NCBI GenBank assembly: GCA_021820975.1
Contig: JAKADA010000002.1
Location: forward strand, 113,858 to 177,857
Direction of reading: 5' to 3'
Source of the DNA: Bacillota bacterium
GTDB lineage: Bacteria; Bacillota; Bacilli; Alicyclobacillales; SLC66
Length of the DNA stretch: 64,000 nt
In this document: one piece after another, positions 42,170 through 50,882 of the stretch
Layout: every line of letters starts with the position of its first letter
Numbering within the stretch: the first letter of the stretch is position 1
Made by a program: the position numbers and the translations under genes
The notes under the pieces: model-generated
Database searches by the model: none
What the model was told of the DNA's origin: nothing
What the model saw: the letters and a program-made list of their open reading frames with translations, nothing else

Positions 42170-43472
42170 GGTACGAGGCAGTCAATTGTTGATGGGAATT
42201 TGCCATGAGCGTATATTTGCGCTCATGGCATTCGTAGGACAATTCTTCTTGTTGCTCCAAGTCATAAAGTTGTTCTAGTTGACTAAGAACTTGTTCTGCT
42301 GTAACAAATAGTTTGTATGATAAAAATGTCGTTAAACACTCCTGTAAAACAGTAATGGCTTGCCTTCGTTGATCAAGCTCGATCAAGAGTAAGGCACGAA
42401 TACGTTGTGCCTCTGCATACTGAATCGTTCCGCTTACTATCCACTCCATGCTTTGTAAAATGATCTGCATTGATTTTTCATGATTTCCTACAAGTAACTC
42501 ACTATGCGCCTGTTCGATCCATGCACTAACCAAAGACACAGTATCGCCTTCTTTTCTATACTCAGCGATTACCTGAGTCAAAAGGTTTAACGCAATTTGC
42601 CATTTTTTAGCAATTCGCAACACGATGGCCTGATTGAACATAGCATCAATCATTTCACGATGCATCCCAAGACTTCGATAGATACTCACTGTGTCTTGAG
42701 CAAACGAAATAGCCTCTATATGATTACCTGTCTCACCATGTAAGACACTGAGCGTATGGCATATTTGCGCCAAATCGTCCATCATACCTTCCTGTTGATA
42801 ATAGCAGTACACTTCTTGTGCATAATGTAAGGATTGTGTCAGGTTTCTAAGATAGTAGGAGAGAATGCTAATTTGTTTTTTGGCGTAAATCACAAGAAGA
42901 GGATCTACCATGTAGACTGCGGCTAAAAAACGCAGTGATTTTTTAAAGCAGTATAAGGCAAGCGATTTACGGTCTTGTTTTCGTGCAAGGTCGCCACGAC
43001 GTTGTAAGACTTTAGCAAGAAGTAAATGGTTGTGCTGAAATAACGCTTTGTGTTCAAGGTTTTCATACAACTCTTTTGCCTGGTTGATATCACCTGTCAA
43101 TTCAACAGCATAGGCAATATCTAATTCAATCTCTTGCGAGGAGAGATAGGTAATGGTCATCGTCAAGAGTTCCTTTAATAAGGGTATTGCACTTTTTCCA
43201 TCACCGTGCAAAAGAAAATCACGTGCATCAGTAATCATTTGTATCTGACTTGTTCGAGACTCCACTTCATTGACGAGTTCTGAAGGTGAGACGCCTAATT
43301 GCTGCGCAATTAAACTAATTACGCGCACAGATGGGGTAATACGATCCGATTCAATCTGACTGATCATACCTGCAGTAATTTCACCGCGTGTTAAGGCACC
43401 TTGTGTTAGCCCACGTTCAATGCGCAAAAATTTGATTCGTTGACCTAATGTTTTTGGCGTTGTATCTAGCAT
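42159..43472 (-). CDS. HTH-TPR transcriptional regulator (RRNPP-like)
   Basis: 437 residues. XRE-type helix-turn-helix at 8-68 (LGQRIKFLRIERGLTQGALT, ITAGMISQIESDRITPS), followed by a long array of tetratricopeptide-like helical repeats to the end. The layout matches PlcR/NprR/Rgg-type regulators that bind a short secreted peptide. No propeptide gene is visible behind it, because it converges on dacF. It starts 178 bases from spoIIAA and is divergent from it, so it may control entry into the sigma-F programme; that is inference. Confidence 0.78.
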   Translation of the reverse strand: MLDTTPKTLGQRIKFLRIERGLTQGALTRGEITAGMISQIESDRITPSVRVISLIAQQLGVSPSELVNEVESRTSQIQMITDARDFLLHGDGKSAIPLLKELLTMTITYLSSQEIELDIAYAVELTGDINQAKELYENLEHKALFQHNHLLLAKVLQRRGDLARKQDRKSLALYCFKKSLRFLAAVYMVDPLLVIYAKKQISILSYYLRNLTQSLHYAQEVYCYYQQEGMMDDLAQICHTLSVLHGETGNHIEAISFAQDTVSIYRSLGMHREMIDAMFNQAIVLRIAKKWQIALNLLTQVIAEYRKEGDTVSLVSAWIEQAHSELLVGNHEKSMQIILQSMEWIVSGTIQYAEAQRIRALLLIELDQRRQAITVLQECLTTFLSYKLFVTAEQVLSQLEQLYDLEQQEELSYECHERKYTLMANSHQQLTASYLSV

Positions 43473-43594
43473 TACTGGCTCTCCCTTGAGAATACTGAGT
43501 ACTTTATTCGTACCACAACTATACCATAGCTGAGATGAAATTGGATGTCATATTTTGTCGGATTTCCATGGAAACCCACTAGTTTTGTCGTTAG

Positions 43595-43622
43595 GCAGGA
43601 AGAATTCCTTTTGAACACGAAT
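43595..43622 (+). promoter_or_regulatory. Sigma-H-like promoter of the spoIIA operon
   Basis: GCAGGAAGA (43595-43603) and CACGAAT (43616-43622) are separated by 12 bases, close to the sigma-H pattern (RnAGGAwww, spacer 11-12, RnnGAAT), 28 bases before the spoIIAA start. Sigma-H drives spoIIA in B. subtilis, so position and sequence agree. Confidence 0.6.
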
Positions 43623-43650
43623 GTGAGACATAGAAAAGAGGTGGCATCTA

Positions 43651-44010
43651 TTGTTTCAAATTACATTGCATAAGAAAAATGCTGGATCAATACTCGTCGC
43701 TGTGTTACAAGGAGAATTAGATCATCATGAAGCTACTCACGTACGAGAGGCTATTGATAAGGAACTTGATTTGATGCATGTACCACTTTTGCTGTTTGAT
43801 TTAAAAGATTTGAGTTTTATGGATAGTTCTGGGCTTGGAGTTATTTTAGGACGATATAAGAAAGTTCAAGCAAAAAGAGGCAAAATGGCTATTGCTAACG
43901 TTCCTCCGTCCGTGTCACGATTGTTTGAAATGTCTGGATTACATAAAATTATGCGACTGTACAGTTCACAAAATGAAGCATTACGATCCATGAAGGAGGT
44001 TACTCAGTGA
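43651..44010 (+). CDS. spoIIAA: Anti-sigma F factor antagonist SpoIIAA
   Basis: 119 residues, TTG start after AGAGGTGG. STAS domain; the phosphorylated serine lies in SFMDSSGLGVILGRYK. Unphosphorylated SpoIIAA frees sigma F from SpoIIAB in the forespore. First gene of the operon; its stop overlaps spoIIAB by four bases (GTGA). Confidence 0.94.
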   Translation: MFQITLHKKNAGSILVAVLQGELDHHEATHVREAIDKELDLMHVPLLLFDLKDLSFMDSSGLGVILGRYKKVQAKRGKMAIANVPPSVSRLFEMSGLHKIMRLYSSQNEALRSMKEVTQ

Positions 44011-44462
44011 ATAAACCGTCTAATGAAATGTCCATAACGTTTAGTGCACTATCAGAAAACGAATCTTTTGCACGCGTAGCCGTTGCAGCGTTTGTCACGC
44101 AAATGAATCCGACTTTAGAGGAGATCACAGAAATTAAAACCGTCATCTCAGAGGCAGTCACGAATGCAATCATTCATGGCTATCCCGATAGTGATGGTTA
44201 TGTTTTTTTGCATTGTAAAATAATTGGCGATAAAATGGAAGTTATTGTAGAAGACCACGGTGTTGGTATTGAAGACCTTGATCTTGTACGTCAACCTTTG
44301 TATACTTCGCGTCCGGATCTTGACCGTTCAGGTATGGGATTTACTATTATGGAATCCTTTGTTGAGCAATTTGAAGTGACCTCTAAGATAGGCGAAGGGA
44401 CGCGGGTTCGACTGATTAAACAAATCCGGACTCCGCATAATGCGGCCGTGCATGAGGTGTAG
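44007..44462 (+). CDS. spoIIAB: Anti-sigma F factor / serine kinase SpoIIAB
   Basis: 151 residues, GTG start after GGAGG. GHKL ATPase fold with the N box EAVTNAIIHGY, G1 VEDHGVGIEDL and G2 GMGFTIMESFVEQF. It binds sigma F and phosphorylates SpoIIAA. Overlaps spoIIAA and lies three bases before sigF. Confidence 0.94.
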   Translation: MNKPSNEMSITFSALSENESFARVAVAAFVTQMNPTLEEITEIKTVISEAVTNAIIHGYPDSDGYVFLHCKIIGDKMEVIVEDHGVGIEDLDLVRQPLYTSRPDLDRSGMGFTIMESFVEQFEVTSKIGEGTRVRLIKQIRTPHNAAVHEV

Positions 44463-44465
44463 ATC

Positions 44466-45212
44466 ATGGCGTATCGAGCTCGAGAATATCCCAAATTATC
44501 TGATGAACGTGTCCGGGAACTCATCAAAAATAGCCAAGCAGGTGATGAAGCTAGTCGCGATGAACTCGTTGTCTGCAATCAGCGTCTTGTGTGGGCCGTA
44601 GTGCAGCGCTTTCTCGGTCGAGGGTATGAACCTGATGACCTTTTTCAAATCGGGTGCATAGGATTGATGAAAGCCATTGATAAATTTGATTTATCGTATG
44701 ATGTCAAGTTCTCAACGTATGCTGTACCGATGATAATCGGAGAAATACAACGGTTTTTGCGTGACGATAGTACAGTGAAAGTAAGTCGTTCTATCAAAGA
44801 ACTGGCTCGTCATATTCGCAAAAAACGTGATGAATTGGCCAAAGAACTTGGTAGGCAACCGCAAATTAATGAAGTAGCCGAGTCTTTAGGTATTGAGCCT
44901 GCCGAAGTGGTGCTTGCGCAAGAGGCTATGCGTGTGCCAGCGTCTATTCATGAAACTGTTTTTGAAAATGACGGTGATCCAATTTATCTAATGGATCAAA
45001 TTGCTGATGCAGAACAAGATAAGTGGTTTGATAAACTTGCTTTACATGATGCCTTGTCACGATTACCTGAGCGGGAACGCTTAATTGTCTACTTGCGATT
45101 CTTTAAAGATCAAACCCAATCGGAAGTAGCTGAAGTCCTCAATATCTCACAAGTTCAGGTTTCACGGTTAGAAAAAAGGATTTTACAAACAATTCGTGAA
45201 AATCTATATTAA
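44466..45212 (+). CDS. sigF: RNA polymerase sigma-F factor
   Basis: 248 residues. Region 2 (DDLFQIGCIGLMKAIDKFD, KFSTYAVPMIIGEIQRFLRD), region 3 and region 4 with ERLIVYLRFFKDQTQSEVAEV and SQVQVSRLEKRIL. The region 2 sequence and the operon identify it as the forespore sigma factor F rather than G. A hairpin-plus-T terminator follows immediately. Confidence 0.94.
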   Translation: MAYRAREYPKLSDERVRELIKNSQAGDEASRDELVVCNQRLVWAVVQRFLGRGYEPDDLFQIGCIGLMKAIDKFDLSYDVKFSTYAVPMIIGEIQRFLRDDSTVKVSRSIKELARHIRKKRDELAKELGRQPQINEVAESLGIEPAEVVLAQEAMRVPASIHETVFENDGDPIYLMDQIADAEQDKWFDKLALHDALSRLPERERLIVYLRFFKDQTQSEVAEVLNISQVQVSRLEKRILQTIRENLY

Positions 45213-45233
45213 GTAAATTAGGCAGTAATGGGT

Positions 45234-45279
45234 CACCCTATGCTACGTGATAGTAAACGCGTAGCAGGGGGTGTTTTTT
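45234..45279 (+). terminator. Terminator or attenuator after sigF, overlapping the spoVAC ribosome binding site
   Basis: CACCCTATGCTACG (45234-45247) pairs with CGTAGCAGGGGGTG (45260-45273) by 12 Watson-Crick pairs, one wobble and one mismatch; TTTTTT follows at 45274-45279. The 3' arm contains AGGGGG, the ribosome binding site of spoVAC, and the T run touches its TTG start. The element can both end the spoIIA transcript and mask spoVAC initiation. Confidence 0.75.
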
Positions 45280-45280
45280 G

Positions 45281-45739
45281 TTGAGTGCCAAATTAGGTGT
45301 TGATCAACGTCATTACAAAGCCTATGCCAAATCTGTACAACCACCAAAACCATGGGCTAAAAATGGTCTACGCGCCTTTCTTGTAGGTGGAGCGATTTGT
45401 TTGATTGGACAAGGATTACAAGATCTTTTTGTCCATATTTTTCACTTTTCAGAAAAAGCAGCCGGTAATCCTACAGTGGCCGTTTTGATTATTTTTTCCG
45501 TTCTTTTAACAGGATTTGGTGTTTATGATGTCTTTGCCCAGTGGGCGGGAGCAGGAAGTGCTGTGCCTGTTACGGGATTTGCAAACGCCGTTGCATCGGC
45601 TGCACTTGAACACAAAAGTGAAGGGTATATAGTCGGCGTGGGTACCAATATGTTTAAGGTGGCAGGGCCGGTTATTGTTTTTGGTGTCGTCTCAGCGTTT
45701 GTCGTAGGGTTAATTCGCTATCTGTTTCATGTGATCTAA
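45281..45739 (+). CDS. spoVAC: Stage V sporulation protein AC
   Basis: 152 residues; TTG start at 45281, or 45278, directly after a T run. Polytopic membrane protein with FLVGGAICLIGQGLQDLF, AGAGSAVPVTGFANAVASAA and EGYIVGVGTNMFKVAGPVIVFG. SpoVAC forms the mechanosensitive channel for dipicolinic acid in the spore inner membrane. Only AC, AD and AE are present here, the minimal SpoVA core; AA, AB and AF are absent. Confidence 0.92.
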   Translation: MSAKLGVDQRHYKAYAKSVQPPKPWAKNGLRAFLVGGAICLIGQGLQDLFVHIFHFSEKAAGNPTVAVLIIFSVLLTGFGVYDVFAQWAGAGSAVPVTGFANAVASAALEHKSEGYIVGVGTNMFKVAGPVIVFGVVSAFVVGLIRYLFHVI

Positions 45740-45759
45740 GAAAATGAGGTGAGCAGATC

Positions 45760-46770
45760 ATGCTTTGTGGTCAACAGACTTGGCAATTTCCAACACGTCC
45801 TCGCGTTTTAGGGACAGGGACTATTGTCGGCGAGAAGGAAGGTCAGGGGCCCTTAGGAGATCGTTTTGATCTTGTCGTAACAGACCCCTATGTGGGTCAA
45901 GACTCGTTTGAAAAAGCAGAAAGAAAATTAATGGAAAAGGCCCAGGAAACAGCCGTTCAAAAAGCGGGTTTGACAATTGAATCTATTTCAATGGTGATCT
46001 CGGGAGACCTTCTAGCTCAGAATATTAGTTCACATTTTGCTGCAAGGACGCAAGGTAGACCATTGTTTAACGTGTTTAGCGCATGTGCGACAAGCATGCA
46101 AGCTGTCGCGATGGGAGCACAACTCGTTGATACGGGCTACGCTTCAAACGTACTTGCAGCAGTCAGCAGTCACAATAGTTCCGCTGAGCGAGCGTTTCGT
46201 TATCCAACAGAGTATGGGGCACAAAAGCCACCAACAGCTCATTGTACCGTAACAGGTGCTGGAGCTTTGGTTGTTGGTAAGGGAAATACAGGCCCCATCA
46301 TTACGCATGCGACACTCGGTAAGGTGATCGATCTTGGCATTGATAATCCGTGGGAAATGGGGGCGGCTATGGCACCTGCTGCTGCGGATACCTTGGCACG
46401 ACATTTCCTAGATACAGGACGTAAACCGGAAGATTATGATTTGATCGCGACAGGTGATTTGGCTCGTGTTGGTCATCCTATTGCACGCCACTTACTGTTA
46501 GAGCTTGGTTACGATTTAGGGGAACGATTTACAGATTGTGGAATCCTGATGTATGACAAAACGCAGTCTGAGGTATTTAGTGGAGGTAGTGGGCCGGCTT
46601 GCGCTGCGTGTGTGACATTTGGACATCTTTTGTTAGGGCTTACGGAAAAGTGCTATCGTCGAATTTTAGTGGTGGCCACAGGCGCTTTGCTCTCACCTAT
46701 TTCTAGTCAACAAAAAGACACCATTCCTTGTATTGCGCATGCCGTTGCATTTGAGCGCGATGGTGAGTGA
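45760..46770 (+). CDS. spoVAD: Stage V sporulation protein AD
   Basis: 336 residues, ATG after GAGGTGAG. Thiolase-like fold with [17 protein letters not shown] and the paired domains of ketoacyl synthases but without Claisen chemistry; SpoVAD binds dipicolinic acid on the inner membrane. Lies between spoVAC and spoVAE in the standard order. Confidence 0.93.
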   Translation: MLCGQQTWQFPTRPRVLGTGTIVGEKEGQGPLGDRFDLVVTDPYVGQDSFEKAERKLMEKAQETAVQKAGLTIESISMVISGDLLAQNISSHFAARTQGRPLFNVFSACATSMQAVAMGAQLVDTGYASNVLAAVSSHNSSAERAFRYPTEYGAQKPPTAHCTVTGAGALVVGKGNTGPIITHATLGKVIDLGIDNPWEMGAAMAPAAADTLARHFLDTGRKPEDYDLIATGDLARVGHPIARHLLLELGYDLGERFTDCGILMYDKTQSEVFSGGSGPACAACVTFGHLLLGLTEKCYRRILVVATGALLSPISSQQKDTIPCIAHAVAFERDGE

Positions 46771-46783
46771 AAGGAAGACTTCC

Positions 46784-47146
46784 ATGCATGTATTTACGAT
46801 GTATATCATGGCCTTTTTAGTCGGCGGCTTGATTTGTTTTGTTGGACAATTGTTAATGGATCTCACAAAGTTAACACCAGCGCATGTTATGACGATACTT
46901 GTCGTAGCTGGTGCTGTTTTAGATGGATTAGGTTTGTATGATCCGCTGATTAAAATAGCAGGTGCAGGAGCTACGGTGCCGATCACATCCTTTGGCAACT
47001 CACTTGTTCACGGTGCTCTTATTGAAAGCCAGCGAGATGGACTCATTGGCATTATCACAGGTATCTTTGAGGTGACAAGTGCAGGGATTTCAGCTGCGAT
47101 CATCTTTGGGTTTTTAGCTTCTCTTGTATTTCGTGCACGGGGGTAG
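46784..47146 (+). CDS. spoVAE: Stage V sporulation protein AE (AEb)
   Basis: 120 residues from the ATG behind AAAGGAAG. Membrane protein homologous to Spo[61 protein letters not shown]. Channel partner for dipicolinate movement. The longer frame that begins inside spoVAD has no ribosome binding site. Confidence 0.9.
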   Translation: MHVFTMYIMAFLVGGLICFVGQLLMDLTKLTPAHVMTILVVAGAVLDGLGLYDPLIKIAGAGATVPITSFGNSLVHGALIESQRDGLIGIITGIFEVTSAGISAAIIFGFLASLVFRARG

Positions 47147-47213
47147 TAGCGTTGTCAGAAGAATCAAGGAATGGTATGATCCATAGCATTCAGGGAAAAG
47201 CGAGGGCGACGCG

Positions 47214-48545
47214 ATGTTTTTGCACGGTACAAGTAAAATAGATGCTTCAGGAGAGTTAGTAATCGGCGGGTGCTCAACCGTTTCACTCGTTGAACAATTT
47301 GGTACACCGCTTATTGTCTATGATGAAGAACTTATTGTAGAACGTATTCACGCGTATCATAAAGCATTTGAGAAGGCGCAAATGACCTACCATCTTGCCT
47401 ATGCATCCAAGGCGTTTTCTTCCTTGGCGATGTGTCAACTAGCCATGGAACAAGGCCTGTGGCTTGATGTAGTTTCTGCAGGAGAACTACATACGGCGTT
47501 AAAAGCATCTTTTGATCCCAAACATGTGTACATGCATGGTAACAATAAGACACCCGACGAATTACGATATGCAGTGCAAGCGGGTATCGCCTTTTTCGTC
47601 GTCGATAATTTTCATGAATTAGAACTCTTGTCGACGATTTTAGAAGAAGAAGAAACCCATGCCGATATACTTTTACGGGTTTCACCTGGAGTCGATGCGC
47701 ATACGCATGAATATATTACGACAGGCCAACAAGATTCGAAATTTGGATTTGATCTTGCAAGCGGGCAAGTAAATCAAGCCGTGGCGCGCGTTCTTGAGTT
47801 ACACCGACTTCGTCTGATCGGATTGCATTCACATATTGGATCGCAAATCTTTGAAGCGACTGGATTTGCAGTGGCAGCAAGTCGCATGGCTGATTTGTGG
47901 CAGCATCTGCAACGGGAATATTCAATCGATCTGCACGTACTTAATTTAGGCGGTGGAATTGGTATTCGTTATACGAGCGAAGATATGATGCCACCAATTG
48001 AAAATACCGTTTATGGTGTATTGAAAGAAACGGAGAAGGCTTTTCTTGAGCGAGGTATGACAGTGCCGTTACTTATGATGGAACCAGGGCGCAGTTTGGT
48101 AGGCGAGGCCGGCACAACGCTGTACCGAGTTGGCAGTCGCAAAGATATCCCTGGGGTAAGGTCCTACTTATCTATCGACGGCGGTATGACAGATAATCCC
48201 CGTTTGGCTTTATACGGTGCTCGCTATGAAGCTTGTATTGCTAATAAAATGCTTGAACCTGCGACAGATTTAGTGTCGGTTGCTGGCAAAGCGTGTGAAA
48301 GCGGAGATATGTTGATATGGGATGTTCACCTTGCTAAGTCTCAACCGGGTGATATTTTAGCTGTATCTTGCACTGGCGCTTATAATTACTCTATGGCTAG
48401 CAACTATAACAGAATGGCCAGGCCTGCCGTTGTTTTCGTCAAAAACGGGCAATCAAGTCTCGTTATTCAAAGAGAAACGTTGGATGACTTGGTGAGATTA
48501 GATGTCGTAGGCAGTAACCGACACGTTGTACATTCCTTCTCATAA
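47214..48545 (+). CDS. lysA: Diaminopimelate decarboxylase
   Basis: 443 residues, ATG after GAGGGCG. Fold-type III PLP enzyme: PLP lysine in YHLAYASKAFSS, GLHSHIGSQIFE, LNLGGGIGIRYT, and the second-domain motif GKACESGDML with the catalytic Cys, then CTGAYNYSMASNYN. It makes lysine from meso-diaminopimelate. It follows spoVA as in B. subtilis. No lysine riboswitch fits in the 67 bases upstream. Confidence 0.94.
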   Translation: MFLHGTSKIDASGELVIGGCSTVSLVEQFGTPLIVYDEELIVERIHAYHKAFEKAQMTYHLAYASKAFSSLAMCQLAMEQGLWLDVVSAGELHTALKASFDPKHVYMHGNNKTPDELRYAVQAGIAFFVVDNFHELELLSTILEEEETHADILLRVSPGVDAHTHEYITTGQQDSKFGFDLASGQVNQAVARVLELHRLRLIGLHSHIGSQIFEATGFAVAASRMADLWQHLQREYSIDLHVLNLGGGIGIRYTSEDMMPPIENTVYGVLKETEKAFLERGMTVPLLMMEPGRSLVGEAGTTLYRVGSRKDIPGVRSYLSIDGGMTDNPRLALYGARYEACIANKMLEPATDLVSVAGKACESGDMLIWDVHLAKSQPGDILAVSCTGAYNYSMASNYNRMARPAVVFVKNGQSSLVIQRETLDDLVRLDVVGSNRHVVHSFS

Positions 48546-48578
48546 GGTGGTAATAGCGTACAAGAGGAGGAATGTTGG

Positions 48579-48719
48579 ATGTTGACTGTCCTTGCCTGGA
48601 TTCCTCGCCTAGTTCGATTCTTTGGCGTATTTCAGGGTGTTGTAGGTGCATTTGGCAGCTTTTGGCCTGTGGTTTCTTCCTTGTTTCAACGTAGAAAGAT
48701 TGGGAAGGCAGTTGCTTGA
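48579..48719 (+). CDS. Small amphipathic/hydrophobic protein after lysA
   Basis: 46 residues. ATG with GAGGAGG nine bases upstream, 33 bases behind lysA and followed at once by a strong terminator, so it reads as the last gene of that transcript. The peptide is a hydrophobic aromatic stretch (VLAWIPRLVRFFGVFQGVV, GAFGSFWPVVSSLF) with a basic tail QRRKIGKAVA. A membrane-associated role is likely. Family unknown; too short for routine gene finding. Confidence 0.62.
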   Translation: MLTVLAWIPRLVRFFGVFQGVVGAFGSFWPVVSSLFQRRKIGKAVA

Positions 48720-48730
48720 TGATCGTTGTG

Positions 48731-48757
48731 AAGGCGCCGGGAGGTTCGGCGCCTTTT
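48731..48757 (+). terminator. Terminator of the spoVA-lysA unit
   Basis: AAGGCGCCG and CGGCGCCTT form a perfect nine-pair GC-rich stem around a seven-base loop, followed by TTTTG. Lies 12 bases after the small gene's stop. Confidence 0.88.
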
Positions 48758-48852
48758 GTATTAAGATAAGTGGGAAATCGAAAGAGGCATAATTTACGAT
48801 TTACTTTACAATAGACATGTAGTATCTGTATACTTAAGATAAATTTATATAG

Positions 48853-48986
48853 ATCCTTCAGGGCAGGGTGAGGCGTAGCCGATTCCCGACCGGTGGTAAC
48901 GCAGTGTGCGAAGTCCACGAGCCATAGCTGGCATGAACTGGTGTAATTCCAGTACCGACGGTACAGTCCGGATGAAAGAAGGAGAC
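48853..48986 (+). ncRNA. FMN riboswitch (RFN element)
   Basis: All conserved blocks of the six-helix FMN aptamer are present: ATCCTTCAGGGCAGGGTGA, GATTCCCGACCGGTGGTAA, AGTCCACGAGCC, the GGTGTAATTCC hairpin, ACCGACGGTACAGTCCGGAT and closing GAAAGAAGGA, which pairs with the first block (P1). It sits upstream of the riboflavin operon. FMN binding is expected to promote termination at the downstream hairpin and so reduce ribDEBAH expression. Confidence 0.95.
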
Positions 48987-48997
48987 AGCGAATGGGA

Positions 48998-49031
48998 ACC
49001 TAGGGACGGCTTTGTCCTCTGGTACTTTTTT
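48998..49031 (+). terminator. Expression-platform terminator of the FMN riboswitch
   Basis: ACC-T-AGGGAC (48998-49007) pairs with GTCCTC-T-GGT (49014-49023) around loop GGCTTT; ACTTTTTT follows. Two internal mismatches make the stem weaker than a housekeeping terminator, as suits a regulated one. Confidence 0.6.
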
Positions 49032-49041
49032 ATCGCATGTT

Positions 49042-49073
49042 AAACGCCCTGATGATATCTGAGGCGTTTTTGT
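49042..49073 (+). terminator. Second hairpin with T run before ribD
   Basis: AAACGCC (49042-49048) and GGCGTTT (49063-49069) form the stem, followed by TTTGTG. It lies only 40 bases before ribD, behind the first terminator, so the leader has two tandem stop signals; either may be the FMN-controlled one. Confidence 0.6.
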
Positions 49074-49110
49074 GTTGTGTATAGGTATAGGGCCGAAAGG
49101 ATGAATTGTC

Positions 49111-50217
49111 TTGCCAAGTACTGATGAAACCTTTATGCGTCTGGCGTTATCTTTGGCGCTTATGGGTGAGGGGCAGACGAGTCCCAATCCGATCGTGGGT
49201 GCAGTGCTTGTAAAGGATCACCGAATTATTGGTTTTGGTGCTCATTTACAGGCAGGTAAACCGCATGCTGAAGTGCATGCTTTACGCATGGCAGGTGAAG
49301 AGGCGCAAGGTAGTACCTTATATGTTACTTTAGAACCATGTGCCCATTATGGCAAAACACCACCGTGTGCAGATGCTGTTATTCAATCTGGCGTAAAGCG
49401 TGTTGTGGTTGCTGTGGAAGATCCATTCTCAGAAGTATCCGGACGGGGAATCGCTCGTATGCGAGCAGCTGGTTTGCAAGTAGATGTAGGTTGTCTGGCG
49501 CAAGAAGCCGAACAGCAAAATGCGTCATTTTTGTATTACGCTCGGACAGGTCTTCCTTTTGTTACGCTTAAATTAGCGGCGACCTTAGATGGTATGATCG
49601 CAACTGACTCGGGAGACTCAAAGTACGTGACTGGTAATGAAGCACGTACATGGGTTCACCAATTGCGCGATCAAGTGGATGCTATTGTTGTGGGTGTCAA
49701 GACGGTCATCACAGATAATCCACAATTGACCGTCCGCTTACCTGAAGGTGGAAAAAACCCTGTGCGGGTTATCCTTGATACGCATCTTTCCATGCCATCT
49801 GATTCCAATGTGCTTTCTCCTGAAGCGACAACTATGGTGTTTTGCGGTTTTGAAGCATCCGAGCTTGCAGAGCAAAATCTTGTGCATCGAGGAGCCCAAG
49901 TTATTCGTATACAAACAGTCGATGGTATGGTGAATATTGTTGCTGTCATGAAACATCTGGCGACTTTAGGATACTTACATGTGCTTGTTGAAGGCGGGGC
50001 ATCTGTAGCAGGTTCCTTTCTTTCGCAGCAGCTTGTCAACGAGGTTTGGATGTTTCATGCACCAAAGCTACTTGGTGAGGGCAGATCTGCCATTCTTTTT
50101 CCTGTTGTTGCAAAAAAAATGCAGGACGCCATTTTACTAAAAGACGTAACGCACAAGGAAATTGGCGGCGACTGGCTTACAATCGGAAAACCTTTTTATC
50201 CTGTTGAATTATTGTGA
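49111..50217 (+). CDS. ribD: Bifunctional riboflavin deaminase/reductase RibD
   Basis: 368 residues, TTG start after GAAAGGATG. N-terminal cytidine-deaminase-like domain with the zinc motif HAEVHAL and PCAHYGKTPPC; C-terminal DHFR-like reductase domain (from about 145) with KLAATLDGMIA and LVEGGASVAGSFL. It performs the second and third steps from the GTP-derived pyrimidine. First gene of the riboflavin operon. Confidence 0.94.
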   Translation: MPSTDETFMRLALSLALMGEGQTSPNPIVGAVLVKDHRIIGFGAHLQAGKPHAEVHALRMAGEEAQGSTLYVTLEPCAHYGKTPPCADAVIQSGVKRVVVAVEDPFSEVSGRGIARMRAAGLQVDVGCLAQEAEQQNASFLYYARTGLPFVTLKLAATLDGMIATDSGDSKYVTGNEARTWVHQLRDQVDAIVVGVKTVITDNPQLTVRLPEGGKNPVRVILDTHLSMPSDSNVLSPEATTMVFCGFEASELAEQNLVHRGAQVIRIQTVDGMVNIVAVMKHLATLGYLHVLVEGGASVAGSFLSQQLVNEVWMFHAPKLLGEGRSAILFPVVAKKMQDAILLKDVTHKEIGGDWLTIGKPFYPVELL

Positions 50218-50227
50218 GGCGGTTGAT

Positions 50228-50869
50228 GTGTTTACAGGTCTTGTTGAAGAAGTTGGAAAGGTGACTGGTGTTCGAAAAACTGGTCATGCTTTACAACTTC
50301 AAGTAGCAGCACAGAAGATTTTAGAGGATATTGCTATCGGCGATAGTGTGGCGGTTAATGGGGTTTGTCTCACTGTGACGCACCTCTCTTCATCAGGCTG
50401 TTTGGTGGATGTTGTACCTGAAACAGTTCGAAGGTCGACGTTTTCTCAGGTGGTCTCAGGTCAAGAGGTCAACTTGGAGCGTGCTATGAAAGCGACTGAT
50501 CGCTTTGGCGGACATATGGTGGCAGGGCATGTAGATGAAGTGGGTATAATTGTTCGTATAGCGCAGGAGGATACGGCTAGAATCTTGACCATCAAAGCCA
50601 GCGAACAATCATTGCGCTATATTATAGAAAAAGGATCCATTGCCATTGACGGTATCAGTTTGACGGTCATGGATGTGGTAAATGATATGTTCCGTGTCTC
50701 GATTATTCCTCATACTGCGATGATGACAACATTACACCATGCAACAGTAGGAACTATCGTGAACCTTGAGGTTGATATGGTTGCAAAGTATGTTGAACGG
50801 TTGTTAAAGGAACGTGTTATTGGGTCTTCTTCTTTGACATTCGACCGATTACGTGAACTAGGCTATTGA
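50228..50869 (+). CDS. ribE: Riboflavin synthase alpha chain
   Basis: 213 residues from the GTG at 50228 (GAGGCGG upstream); the longer frame starts inside ribD. Two tandem lumazine-binding repeats, the first opening [12 protein letters not shown] with [11 protein letters not shown], the second with GHVDEVG and [11 protein letters not shown]. It dismutates two lumazines to riboflavin. Confidence 0.94.
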   Translation: MFTGLVEEVGKVTGVRKTGHALQLQVAAQKILEDIAIGDSVAVNGVCLTVTHLSSSGCLVDVVPETVRRSTFSQVVSGQEVNLERAMKATDRFGGHMVAGHVDEVGIIVRIAQEDTARILTIKASEQSLRYIIEKGSIAIDGISLTVMDVVNDMFRVSIIPHTAMMTTLHHATVGTIVNLEVDMVAKYVERLLKERVIGSSSLTFDRLRELGY

Positions 50870-50882
50870 AAAAGGAGTCTTT

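Noticed and set aside
49671..50039. Minus-strand frame of 122 codons inside ribD
   Set aside because: Shadow of the strongly conserved RibD reading frame; no ribosome binding site.
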